A stretch of DNA of 64,000 nucleotides from Oopsacas minuta. Its lineage: Eukaryota > Porifera > Hexactinellida > Lyssacinosida > Leucopsacidae. The DNA is taken from assembly GCA_024704765.1 (NCBI GenBank), contig JAKMXF010000210.1, positions 658,286 to 722,285 of the forward strand, read 5' to 3'. Position numbers and translations under genes: made by a program. Below the pieces are notes generated by a model. The model ran no database searches and had not been told where the DNA came from. It was given only the letters and a program-made list of their open reading frames with translations. This document shows positions 48,628-58,831 of this stretch, piece after piece (position 1 is the first letter of the stretch; each line of letters begins with the position of its first letter).

Positions 48628-51600
48628 TTATTTCTTGTGGAAGCGTGATGTTAGTGATTTCCATCTACTAGCCTCTTTAGCAACTGGTTTAGACGTTGAA
48701 TTTTCAGTCTTCTTAGTACTTTTCCCCTTCTTAGTAGGGGCTTTATTAACACTTGTGAGCCCTTGAATTTCTGGAATGACCTCAAACTCTGTAGTGTTTT
48801 CATATGATTTTGAGATTCTTACAGTATTTTCACTCTCTGATGTCTTTGGATGTGTGTCCGATTGATCTAATCCATTCTCATTTGTCTCACCTTGAATATA
48901 TTTCGATTCGTTAGCGTTTTCTTTCTGTGGGACACCAATGACTTGTTTTTCGGTTTCGCCTTTCGGAACAGGTTGCTCAAAATATCTAGTTTTCAAGGAA
49001 TTATTTTCTACGTTTAATTCCTTTACTTGCTCATTTGATAACTTCTGAATCTCTCCTGAGTTTGTCTTTTTCGCTTGTTCTTTTGTAGATTGTGATGCGA
49101 TAAATTCTTGAGAGCTTTGTGAAGTTCTAGCCCCAGAGTAACGTTTCCGTTGTGAAATTCTCCTTTTCCTCTCACTAGATCCAGGATGCACACTATTTTC
49201 ACGACATAAGCTCACAGATTTCAACGTCAAACCTCGTTTTATCTCCCCCATCAGATTTTCAATGATATCTCCCTCTTGGTTTATATTTGAAGTTCCCAGA
49301 GCACGTAAATTTTTATTTTTCATATCTTTCTTTTTTTCTTCAATCCTCAATTTCCTGGCTTCAGTCTCTTTGCGGGAAATATTATCTTTCATAGCTTTGT
49401 CAAAATCTTTTCGGAATTGATGGAGTGTTCTCATGAAATCCTCTAATTTGAATGTTTTCGGTTCTTCAGCGAAAAATTGACAAATTTGAGCACTAAAATC
49501 AAGTACATGGTTTGTCTGCTTTTCCAACTCTTCTAGTTGAGGCGTCACCAGGTCCAGGAATTCTGTGACTTGGATCTTTAGATCTTCTGCAAAATTTATC
49601 TTTTTCCGGCAACTCTGGTTCACTTTTGTTTGCAGAGATTTCACAGAATCCTTCAGTTGATCGACGCTTAGTCGAAGAGCACCTTCTAGAGTTTGCATAC
49701 TGGCACCAAATTCACTCAATTCTGGGTATTTCTGTTGCACTATTTCTACTAGGGAGTTGAGAAGTGTCACTCTAGGTTTGTTTGCCCGTGTGTCATTCAA
49801 CTTGTTTAGTGAAGAAATCTTGAATCCAGCAGCTGATCCAGCATAACTCCCATGATTTATAAAGTTGCCTAATGATAGAAGAATTCCCATTATTCTTTTG
49901 AGACTCTCGTTTTCAATTATTTCTCGACAACTTATTTCTAGTTTCTTAATGTTTGGTTCGAGTTCTTGATATTCACTAGTATAATCCAATTTTGTTGTTA
50001 AAATTTGAACTCTCATTTCGTAATTTTCTAGCTTTAGGAATTCTGAGAAGAATAGATCTGCTTCTGCCAAATCTTTCACGTCTCCGTGGTATTCTCTTAT
50101 TTGCTTAACAACTGATGTCTCAGGAAGCAATTTAGAGAAAGCTTTCATTTGTTCCAGGCTGATTTTTGATTCATTCCCTTCCTGAATTATTTTTGTGAGA
50201 TTATTTTGTTTGAATTGTTTGAGGAAAATGCTGATGTTCATGCTTGCTCGTTGATCAAAAAATGAAGTCTTTTCTTTCTTCTCTTTCGAGGTAGCAGAGA
50301 TCGTTTTCTTTACTTCTTGGATTGAATATTGCTCCTGGACTATACTAATTGTATCGGTGTCTAGAGTATATCGAGATAAATCAATTTGGTTCCACAGAGT
50401 ACCAGTTTTCTTTTGAATGTCTCTCTCCGTAATTTTCTCCCACTTCAAAGTTCGCATTTTACACGATGGTTTCTGCAAGATAGCAGGTGCTGATTTCGTT
50501 TTACCTGGGACTTCTCTTGTGTCATCACTCGTCTTCACGCCAGGGATATTTGGCGGGGGATTCGGAATTCTCGGATCTCCACCTCCTTCGCTGCCTCTAA
50601 CTCCTGGCATGTTTGGGGGAGGGCGTGGGATACGACTATCTCCACCAGATCCCCCCTCGACGCCAGGCATATTTGGAGGAGGATCTGGGATCCCTTCGGT
50701 CTCATCTGCCACATTGACTCCTGGGAGATTCGGTGGTGGGTGGGGATATACATAGTTCTTAGGGGGTAGGTCTGAAACCGGAATCTTATTAACAGGTTGA
50801 ACTGCAGTTTGTGGGACATTTTGGATAAATTCTATTTTATCTGTCTGTGTTACTGCGATTTTTCTCGTTTTTTGGGGAGTTTGAGTTGTTGATTCTTTTT
50901 TTTCGATTTGTTTCATTTCAACTTGTACTTCCTGAATATTATCTGGATGTTTAACAGTTAATCCTATCAATGATTGCTTGAGTGCTCTTTTCATCAAACT
51001 CTTTCCCTCAAATCCTGCCATTTCCTCCTCCCTCTCGTTTAGAGAATTAATTATTACCGAACTCAGTGCGTTATCCATTTGTCTCCATATTTCAATGTTA
51101 TCTTGAGCACTTTTCGATTGCTCAATTAGAAGTAATGATTGGAGAATATGTGTAAAATGATCGAGACACTGAGTTCCGGTTAGATTCTTGCTTATTCTTG
51201 CAACTAACTCCGTGGGGGATTCTATGTCTAATCCTAGAGTGCTTGTTTCCTGGTCTGATAGATCCAAGTCATAAGCGTGTGTATCTTTGAATGAATCAAG
51301 TTGTGCTTGAAGTTCTGTATTTTCTGTGTAGCGTAATTTGTCAAGAATATCTAGTATTCCAAGAGCAATGAACTCGTGTCGTACCTAGAGATATGTATCT
51401 ATTTATTATTACTCAATTCAATAAATCATTTTATGATTGACCCAATTCTTTATTAATTTTATACTCGTCGTATCTCCATTGTAATTGATATCGAAAGGAT
51501 TGGAGTTCTATATTGGGCACACATTTTATTGAATACATAGAAACTATTTGAATAATGCTTCTTTCCCACATTTTACTTTTCTAAGAGTGTGTCTGGCATA

Positions 51601-52982
51601 AGCTTACGTTTTCATATTCTCATGACTTTTTCAGGTTGATGAATATATAAATAAAGGATTGTTGAGATTAATGAGAAAATATTTAGCTCTGTTCTTATAT
51701 TTCGATTTCAAAATGAATACCAATAATATTGCTTCTATCGTTCAAGCGATCACAAAAGATGGTACAACTAACGTGACTTTAGATACATTAGATGAAGTGA
51801 TTGATACTAAAAGACTTTTGTCTCTTAATAATTGTAAATTTGAGAACTTAATTTCCGAATCTATTCAGTTTGCAAACAAATCAGAATATGAAACATATTA
51901 TTCCTCTAAGTTCAAGGAAATACGAAGAAAGCTAACAAGTCGCAGAGCTGGTCATAAGTGCCAAGAAAAGAAAATCATGAATAAAGAGCGGAACAATGCC
52001 GAGATAGAAATTTTAAAACGGAGAAAACTACTTTTCTTAGAAGAGAAATTCATGCTTATAAGAGAAATCGATTATTACTCATACGCGATTAATTCCAACT
52101 TTTGTAATTGCAACTATAATTTTGACCAAAAATTAGCTTAGGGGGGCATCTATGATCATTATAGGTTGAAAATTTTGCTTTTCCATATACTCTTGTTTGC
52201 TATTTACATTTATTTATAAACCTTCTTTTATGAGATGATTCTGATTTGTTGATATTAATTTTGTTAATTCTCATATTAAATGTCTTATATTTACAACTAA
52301 CCTCGTTCCTCTCTTCATATTCCTCTAAACTGACGATAAGGCAGTTGATAAACGTAACTAGAATCAATTTGTAATCATCTAGCTCAGCGTGTTTAAGTTC
52401 GTTGATAACAGAACTGAATGTATATGGTAAGCCTCTCAGTTGTTGCACTTGTTGGAGAGTCCTCATAGTAGTCTCGTAGCCGCCCTCAGAGTATATGCAC
52501 AGTGCACTGAGTAGCTCTAGTATCTGAATCTTCAACAATACATTTTCTGTATCTAATGATCTGCTAATTTGTATCGCAAATATCTCTAAAGTATCTTCCG
52601 AGGTTATAATATATCTTAATCCACCTCCATTATTCATTATTGCCCTTATGCATTGGATGCATTCTAGTTGTTTGACTGCGTCCATAAATGAGCCTAACCC
52701 TTTCTTACTTAGAACGTCCAGACTGTCGAATATAACTTGCATTCCTCCATGTTCCAGAAATCCTTCTATCCAGTCAGGTGGACATTTGAGTAGTTTCGCT
52801 TTGAGCTTGCCGAACGAACCAAGATGATGACGGCAGAATTCTACCACTAGCTCTGGAGCTGCACTGTCCCATAGATGTTTGTTCTCTGGTTCGGTTTTCT
52901 GTTTTGTGAAGAATCGGTCTTTTAAATTACCCCATCCATCTGTTGGCGCTCCTGATTTCAATCCTAGGTTTCCAGTTGCCAT
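48628..52982 (-). CDS. INF2: Inverted-formin-2-like formin
   Basis: Two exons on the minus strand, 52982-52302 and 51384-48628, give about 1145 aa. Formins nucleate and elongate actin filaments. The N-terminal DID/FH3 domain (1 to about 265) has PPDWIEGFLEHGGMQVIFDS, QLECIQCIRAIMNN, IQILELLSALCIYSEGGYE and, across the intron, ERNEVRHEFIALGILDIL. A short FH1 (about 440-515) has four PPPN(L/M/I)PGV repeats. FH2 spans about 533-915 (MRTLKWEKI, LSLGNFINHGSYAGSAAGFK). A WH2/DAD-like helix LMGEIKRGLTLKSV (about 938) follows, which is the mark of INF2. The C-terminal 200 residues are charged and low-complexity, ending in a lysine-rich tail (FHKK). The 917-bp intron holds an antisense gene (+ strand). 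Confidence 0.87.
50537..50745 (-). repeat. FH1 tandem repeats, about 60-bp period
   Basis: Four imperfect copies of a unit coding for PPPN(L/M/I)PGV plus an acidic/Gly spacer lie in the formin gene, starting near 50541, 50603, 50663 and 50720 on the plus strand. Confidence 0.8.
51713..52141 (+). CDS. Small basic bZIP-like protein (copy 2), nested in formin intron
   Basis: A single-exon protein of 142 aa, on the strand opposite the formin and wholly inside its intron (51385-52301). From MNTNNIASIVQ it runs through a helical part (TLDTLDEVIDTKRLL), then KFENLISESIQFANKSEYET, then the basic tract FKEIRRKLTSRRAGHKCQEK. This aligns with the Maf/CNC bZIP basic region up to the Cys, but the expected Arg is Gln. 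A leucine/isoleucine-rich helix follows (AEIEILKRRKLLFLEEKFML), a possible zipper. It is a paralogue of the 48002-48307 gene. An ATG 14 codons upstream (51671) is in frame. A strong acceptor-like GACTTTTTCAG lies at 51624-51634. No function assigned. Confidence 0.55.
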   Translation: MNTNNIASIVQAITKDGTTNVTLDTLDEVIDTKRLLSLNNCKFENLISESIQFANKSEYETYYSSKFKEIRRKLTSRRAGHKCQEKKIMNKERNNAEIEILKRRKLLFLEEKFMLIREIDYYSYAINSNFCNCNYNFDQKLA

Positions 52983-53485
52983 TATAATCTAATAATTATA
53001 TTTGGAAGTGCAGTTTTTAGTAATTGTCTTTGGATTTATCACAAAGCCTTTAAGTGATTATATATTTATATAATTTCTACAGATGCCTGAATGCATCTTA
53101 TTTCCTTTATGCTTATTAGATTAATCTAGGTGTCTGAAATTTATTGAAATCTTTCAATTCATTTGCACGAATCAATGAAATCAATTGACTCGCCTAATGT
53201 AGACATTTTCAGTAATAATACTCATACATTTTAGGAATAAGTATTTATTATCCATATGCCACCTGAAACTTTATAAAGTAAGCCTACCCTTAATGTAATC
53301 AATAATTTTGGCCACTAAATCTCTTACGTCAGCCATTTGTTATACTGCAATAATATTATGCCCTGAAAAGAGATAATATTATTTTATTCGTTTCTACTTA
53401 TTCTCTTAGCAAATAACTTATCTGTATTCGCGAGATACTAGGTATATAATAAATCAAAGAAATTTGATAACGATACATATTTAGA
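52983..53485. other. Divergent intergenic region, formin to SLC22-like gene
   Basis: 503 bp, AT-rich. It should hold promoters of both genes. No other element supported. Confidence 0.5.
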
Positions 53486-54928
53486 ATGAGTAAAAGAAGA
53501 GAGAGCAGTCTGGATGATGTTATGAACGAGTTAGGGCAATTTAATACTTACCAATTGAGATTATTTCTGATTTTACTGCCTTTCAACCTGTCCAGCTCTT
53601 TCTATATAATTTTTGTCATGTTTCTGAACCAATCACCAAGCTGGTACTGCAATGATCCGGTATCGAAAGGTTCTAAGTGGAATCAACTTTGTGAAGAAGA
53701 TTGGGCAATTAATATACTTTTATCGATTGCTTTTGTTGGTGCTATGTTTGGTTCTTATTTCTTTGGCTATTTTGCTGATAAATACGGTAGAATGCCAATG
53801 TATTTATTTGGAGTTGTTAGCCTTGAAGTCTTGAGCTTATGCCTCGGCGTTTTTTATGGTAACTATTGTCTATTTGCTGTTTATATATTATTGTGTGGGT
53901 TTTCAATGCAGGGTACTTATCAAGTCAGCTTTGTTCTGCTTCTAGAATTCGTTGGTCAGGATAAGAGAACGCTCATCTCTACACTGATTACTCTCTGTGG
54001 AACTCTTGGTTATATTTTGACTCCTCTCGTTGCATTTCTTGTTCCAAACCATCGCGTGTTATACTTGAGTTTGTCTGTTGTGTATATTGGAATATTACTT
54101 ACTTATTCCTTAGTGCCTGAATCTCCTCGCTGGCTTCTGCTCACGCGTCAACATTCCAAGTTAAAAGCTCTTCTTGACCAAATAGCCACAATAAATGGGA
54201 CTCAATATTCCACTCTTACTTTCAGCAAATTATCTTCTCATGGCTCATCTACTGAACAATCTACCTGTTTAACCTCTATAGGGATGTTTACTAAACCGAT
54301 TATTCGCTCACGCATCTATATATCTTCTTTCGTATGGTTTGTAGTATGCAGCTCATATTATGGACTCTCGTACAGCGCCAAATTACTAGATGGAAGCATT
54401 CACATGAATGTATTCCTGGGCGGAGTTGTAGAGTTTCCTTCCATCATGTTAGCTTATCTCCTGCTGCAGTATAAAGGAAGGAGAATTAGTCTAGCGATAA
54501 TGACGCTAATAATTTCTTTTTGCACCTTTGGTTCTGTCCTGAGCTCTTTCTTTAATTTCGAGAGAGAACTAATCTTATTTACATTATCTGCCAAATGTTT
54601 TGTCTCAGGTACATTTCTTATTTTGTATATTTATACTCTTGAATTACTCCCGACATCTGTTCGAACTATTGGGTTAGGTGTTTGCTCTGTTTTTGCTAGA
54701 ATTGGCGGTATAAGTGTACCAGTGGTTCTAGCTGCTCTACCTGACCGGATATATGTCTTCTTATACTTCTCTGTGATTACTCTATTAGCTGTGTTGGTTC
54801 TCCTGCTTCTACCCGAGACAAGAGGCATCCCCATGCCCGATTCAATCGAGCAACTCATTTCTCAAGAGACCTACACTAGCAAGATCTCTTCACAATTAGT
54901 TCACTTGGAAAATTCAGACAATGATTGA
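53486..54928 (+). CDS. SLC22-like organic ion transporter (MFS)
   Basis: A single-exon protein of 480 aa with about 12 transmembrane helices. SLC22 carriers move organic cations, anions or zwitterions across the plasma membrane. The N-terminus DDVMNELGQFNTYQLRLFL is the SLC22 opening. The MFS loop after TM2 reads GYFADKYGRMPMYLFG. VPESPRWLLLTRQ after TM6 and ELLPTSVRTIGLGVCSVFAR in the second half are the family signatures, and LLPETRGIPMPDSIEQ closes it. The first extracellular loop is only about 30 residues (about 100 is usual), with CNDP and LCEEDWA retained. Substrate cannot be predicted. An AG-ending T-rich tract is 1 nt before the ATG. Confidence 0.87.
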   Translation: MSKRRESSLDDVMNELGQFNTYQLRLFLILLPFNLSSSFYIIFVMFLNQSPSWYCNDPVSKGSKWNQLCEEDWAINILLSIAFVGAMFGSYFFGYFADKYGRMPMYLFGVVSLEVLSLCLGVFYGNYCLFAVYILLCGFSMQGTYQVSFVLLLEFVGQDKRTLISTLITLCGTLGYILTPLVAFLVPNHRVLYLSLSVVYIGILLTYSLVPESPRWLLLTRQHSKLKALLDQIATINGTQYSTLTFSKLSSHGSSTEQSTCLTSIGMFTKPIIRSRIYISSFVWFVVCSSYYGLSYSAKLLDGSIHMNVFLGGVVEFPSIMLAYLLLQYKGRRISLAIMTLIISFCTFGSVLSSFFNFERELILFTLSAKCFVSGTFLILYIYTLELLPTSVRTIGLGVCSVFARIGGISVPVVLAALPDRIYVFLYFSVITLLAVLVLLLLPETRGIPMPDSIEQLISQETYTSKISSQLVHLENSDND

Positions 54929-55231
54929 GTATAATTAATTTTGGTGTACTTATTATAATTAATTTGATTCTAACATTATTTCTAAACGGCAAAATGATTG
55001 TATATGATAAATTTTTTGGTACACGAATCACATAATTATTATTCGACCTGCTTTGCACCTTCAATCGTAATATAACTCAGAATTCTTGAGAATTTGACAC
55101 ACCTTGGGCCACGTATTTTATTGTATATTGTAAAACGGATAGGAATACAACATTTTGCATTATCCTGCTCTCAAGCATTCTATCACTGATATACTGTACT
55201 TATATTCTAGATTGTATTTCAATTCTATAGG
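54929..55231. other. Intergenic region, SLC22-like to UBAP1
   Basis: 303 bp, AT-rich, nothing recognised except the acceptor-like site directly before the UBAP1 start. Confidence 0.5.
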
Positions 55232-56728
55232 ATGTCACGTACTTTCCAATATAATCTCGACCAAATTCTTCCCGTCGTGCAGATGAAATTTATACCGAAC
55301 CCTTTCGAAAAATTATGTGTCAAATTAGAAACGGCCTTCCTTACTGATTATTCTATAGACAATGAAAAGATGGATTATAACTTTGATTTTGAGCAAGACG
55401 TCGTGATGAAATCAACTGAACAGCTTCAGAGCGTTTTTGCGAGCGAACCTTGTTCGAATGGGACGAAAATTATTCCTTCCGAATTGGTTTTCCCTATTGA
55501 GAAACTTATAACTACTAATTCCTCTCCTTCCTTGCAGGATCAACATGACAATGGAAACGGGTCTCAGCTAAATATTGAAGGCTTTGATACTCAAAGCACT
55601 GACCCTTTTCAAGAAGCTGAATTGAAGGCCATCAATGACATCGAAGAGCTTCAAACACTCATATTTCCTCTTGCTCCGCTAAACACGCCCTTTGATGATG
55701 AGAGTAAACCTGCAGAGCTGTCTACAGCTACTCCTACTCTCTATCATCAACCTGAGAATCTTATTATTCCAAATGAGACTAATGCAATCAATGATCAATT
55801 AGGATATCCCATACAACCTACTATTCTAAGTGTTATTGACGATGTACCATCAGTACCAAATAAGAGCGATCAAATTGTAGGAGAGCCCGATAAGCAATTG
55901 TATGTAAATATAGATCAGCTTCCCTCCTCTTTAGATAGTCCCGAATTTGATAACGAATCTCTATCTCCTAAACCGCCAATACCTGCCCCTAGAAAATTTA
56001 AAGGCACCACTTCGCATCCTTCAAACTCACCGACTCCTCAACCAAGATTGACTACACCTAAATCTACTCCTCGTGCTAAGCCTCTTCATACAGATCAAGT
56101 TCTCCCTGCTCCACCTAAGTATCAAGTAGACTCTACGATACCCGATAATATTGAGCAAACTACTGCTTGCATGCCGGCTGACGAATGTTCCCCTCCCTAC
56201 TCACAGATATTAAATAAGAATGACATGTATCCGTTATTCAATCCTTCATTGAAACCAAACTCACAATCAGCTAACTGCTTTGCCCTGTATGACTTGACTG
56301 AATCGATTTTAGGAGATATCAGTCGTCAGGTTAACGTAAACTCTCAGGTAGAATCTCTTCCCCAATATCAACAGCAGCAAGATCCTCTCTCAGAGGAAGA
56401 GAATATATTCAGGAGGGTAGTTGATATGGGATTTCCTATGGAATCTGTGAAAAATATTAGTATTAGTTTCGATACGAAAAATGAATCACAACTAATAGAG
56501 TATATGCTCACTATTCAGAATATGGCAGAAAGTAATGGGTGGAGTTCTGAGGCGGTGGAAACTGCTTTTATATTACTGAAAGGAGAGACTGATAAAATGA
56601 AAGATTACATGGAGACATTCTCGAAATACAAAGAGATGGGATTTCAAGAAACAAAGATACATTCAGCTCTGGCTAAGTGCGGCAAAGAATATGAAAAGAT
56701 GCTAGAAATTCTGATTGAAAGTACATAA
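55232..56728 (+). CDS. UBAP1: UBAP1, ESCRT-I subunit
   Basis: A single-exon protein of 498 aa (human 502). UBAP1 links ESCRT-I to ubiquitinated cargo at endosomes. The N-terminal UMA-type segment is present (RTFQYNLDQILPVV and YSIDNEKMDYNFDFEQDV, equivalent to human VQYDFSLEKKTIEW). DPFQEAELKAINDIEELQTL matches human [20 protein letters not shown]. The middle is disordered, with proline motifs (PKPPIPAPRKF). The C-terminal SOUBA region has two UBA-like units: EENIFRRVVDMGFPMESVKN and FSKYKEMGFQETKIHSAL. The ATG is 1 nt after an acceptor-like TCAATTCTATAG. Confidence 0.9.
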   Translation: MSRTFQYNLDQILPVVQMKFIPNPFEKLCVKLETAFLTDYSIDNEKMDYNFDFEQDVVMKSTEQLQSVFASEPCSNGTKIIPSELVFPIEKLITTNSSPSLQDQHDNGNGSQLNIEGFDTQSTDPFQEAELKAINDIEELQTLIFPLAPLNTPFDDESKPAELSTATPTLYHQPENLIIPNETNAINDQLGYPIQPTILSVIDDVPSVPNKSDQIVGEPDKQLYVNIDQLPSSLDSPEFDNESLSPKPPIPAPRKFKGTTSHPSNSPTPQPRLTTPKSTPRAKPLHTDQVLPAPPKYQVDSTIPDNIEQTTACMPADECSPPYSQILNKNDMYPLFNPSLKPNSQSANCFALYDLTESILGDISRQVNVNSQVESLPQYQQQQDPLSEEENIFRRVVDMGFPMESVKNISISFDTKNESQLIEYMLTIQNMAESNGWSSEAVETAFILLKGETDKMKDYMETFSKYKEMGFQETKIHSALAKCGKEYEKMLEILIEST

Positions 56729-56887
56729 TTTGCTGTAACTAAGATACTTCTTGACTATCCATTTCTTGTTGGTGTACATTATTTGAGTATACCCTGTCCT
56801 TAAATAATTTTTATCAAAATTTATTGCAAATTTGGTAAACTTTTCAATTATTAATTTATTTGTTTAAGCATTGATTATGCATTCTTT

Positions 56888-58571
56888 ATGACAAACCAAT
56901 CTGAGTCAATGACTGGAGTCGATGATTCGACAACAAATACTACAGAACCTTTTGAGGCAGTTATCCCTTTCGAACCTCTAAACAATACAGATCTATCTAA
57001 AGTAAGAAATTACAAACCACTTCCATCAGAACTATCTCCAGAGATGATAGCATATGATGAACACCAACTTCTCAGGGAAGCATACACAAAGTTGAAGGGA
57101 GGCAAGCTTCCTGAACGGCACAGATCTTTGTCTATCATTCCAAAGTTCTACAGCAAACCGCCAAGCGAGGGGTCCTGTCTCGCCCAGAAATTAAGAGAAG
57201 AGGCTCGTAGTAGGTTCCTCAAAGAAAAGAGTACCCAGCTTCTTGACAACCAAGAGGTTTAAATCTAATTTAAGAATCATTATTATCTTAATTGAAATTC
57301 GGATTTATAATGTTCGATATATTTAGTCAAGTTTTATTGAATTCTATTTACTTCCTTAAACACAATAAATACATAGTTATGCGGCACTTTCAAAATTGCA
57401 TCGCGTAATTCCTTTCGCTGACAACAAACAAACAAACAAACAAACAACAATCGAGATTTAATGATATAGATTTATATATGAATAGGTACAGCAGATACTT
57501 CAACTCTTGGAGAAGAGAAGTAAATCTTGTTCGCAGGATAGCTATTCTAAGATTGACTTGAGTGAACAATTGATAAATTATCAAGAGTTCGTTTCTGTAG
57601 GTAAGCAGTCCTCTGCCAAATGTCAACAATTCTTTCAACCTTCAGTATTTGCTAAGCTTTTTAACGGAGATCCGTATGGCCGACTATCTGTGGCATCCTT
57701 CTTCACTTACGTGATGCGCAAAGTTTGGCTTCATCAAACTAGAATTGGACTGAGTATATACGATGTTCAGGGTCAAGGATATCTGAGGGAAACTGATTTG
57801 GAGAATTATATAATTGAACTGATTCCTACGCTGCCTCAACTAGAGTGTTTAGAAATTAGTTTCTACTCATTTTATGTATGTACAGCTGTCAGAAAATTTT
57901 TCTTTCTTCTTGACCCTATGCGTACTGGACGGATTAAAATTCAGGATATTCTTGCTTCTTCCTTTTTGGATGAGTTGCTTGAGTTAAGGGATGAAGACTT
58001 ACCTAAAGAAGTTCAGTTCTCAAATTGGTTCTCTGCTACTTCTGCCTTGAGAGTTTACGGGCAGTATCTTGCTCTGGACAGAGATCACAACGGCATGTTG
58101 AGTATTGAGGAATTATCGCATTATGCAAAGGGGACATTAACCCATGTTTTTCTAAAGCAGCTGTTTCAAGAATGTTTGACTTATGAAGGAGAAATGGATT
58201 ATAAAGCTTATCTTGATTTTGTTCTTGCAATGGAGAACAGAAAGGAGACGCAAGCACTTCAATACTTTTTCCGGATATTAGATTTGAACAAAGACGGATA
58301 CTTACACTTAATGAATCTCAATTACTTCTTTAAGGGAATACAGTTAATGTTGAATGAATGTGGACATGACCATGTAAAGTTCGAGGATGTTCAGAATGAA
58401 ATTTTTGATATGGTTAAACCCTCGCATCCTTGGCGAATAACTCTACAGGATTTGATAAGAAGTGGGCAAGGCGAAACTGTTATTAACATCCTTATAGATC
58501 TTGATGGATTCTGGATGTATGAAAATAGAGAGAATATTCTCGCTGACAACCAGGATACAGGCTATAACTAG
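56888..58571 (+). CDS. PPP2R3C: PP2A regulatory subunit B'' gamma (PPP2R3C/G5PR)
   Basis: Two exons, 56888-57256 and 57486-58571, give 484 aa (human 453). The protein targets PP2A and acts at centrosomes and in cell-cycle and DNA damage control. Exon 1 alone looks like an orphan gene, but SIIPKFYSKPP, LAQKLREEARSRFLKEKSTQ and LLDNQE match the human N-terminal region. Exon 2 starts VQQILQLLEKRS and follows the human protein nearly residue for residue: INYQEFVSVG, YVMRKVWLHQTRIGLSIYDV, YIIELIPTLPQLE, FYVCTAVRKFFFLLDP, SALRVYGQYLALDRDHNGML (an EF-hand loop) and EIFDMVKPSHP. Two EF-hands appear functional (DRDHNGMLSIEE, DLNKDGYLHLM). The extra 30 or so N-terminal residues have no counterpart I recognise. 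Confidence 0.93.
57421..57450. repeat. (CAAA)n microsatellite
   Basis: About six CAAA units inside the 229-bp intron of the PPP2R3C gene. Confidence 0.9.
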
Positions 58572-58831
58572 ACTTGTAACCTCATTTCACTGAATTTCAT
58601 TCATTTATAGAATTAATCATTTATTAACACAAAATGCTTACCCTTCTCATTTACGTATTGACAATTTATAGCCGTTTAGGAACCATGTCATTCCAAGAGT
58701 AAATCACGGGCTACTAGACATGATATATTATTTGTAGTCCTCATTCTGAGTTATTGGTCTCGTGGCATTCTTAATGTTTTTTGTAGTACGTATAAGTTCG
58801 TATAATGTTATTGTATTTATAATTAGATTAT

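Noticed and set aside
52200-52982. Separate gene for the formin DID region
   Set aside because: A donor at 52301 and acceptor at 51385 join it in phase to the FH1-FH2 exon, restoring the conserved RNEVRHEFI block of formins.
56888-57262. Stand-alone 124-aa gene
   Set aside because: Its sequence matches the N-terminal region of PPP2R3C and it splices in phase at GAG|GT to the exon at 57486, so it is exon 1 of that gene.
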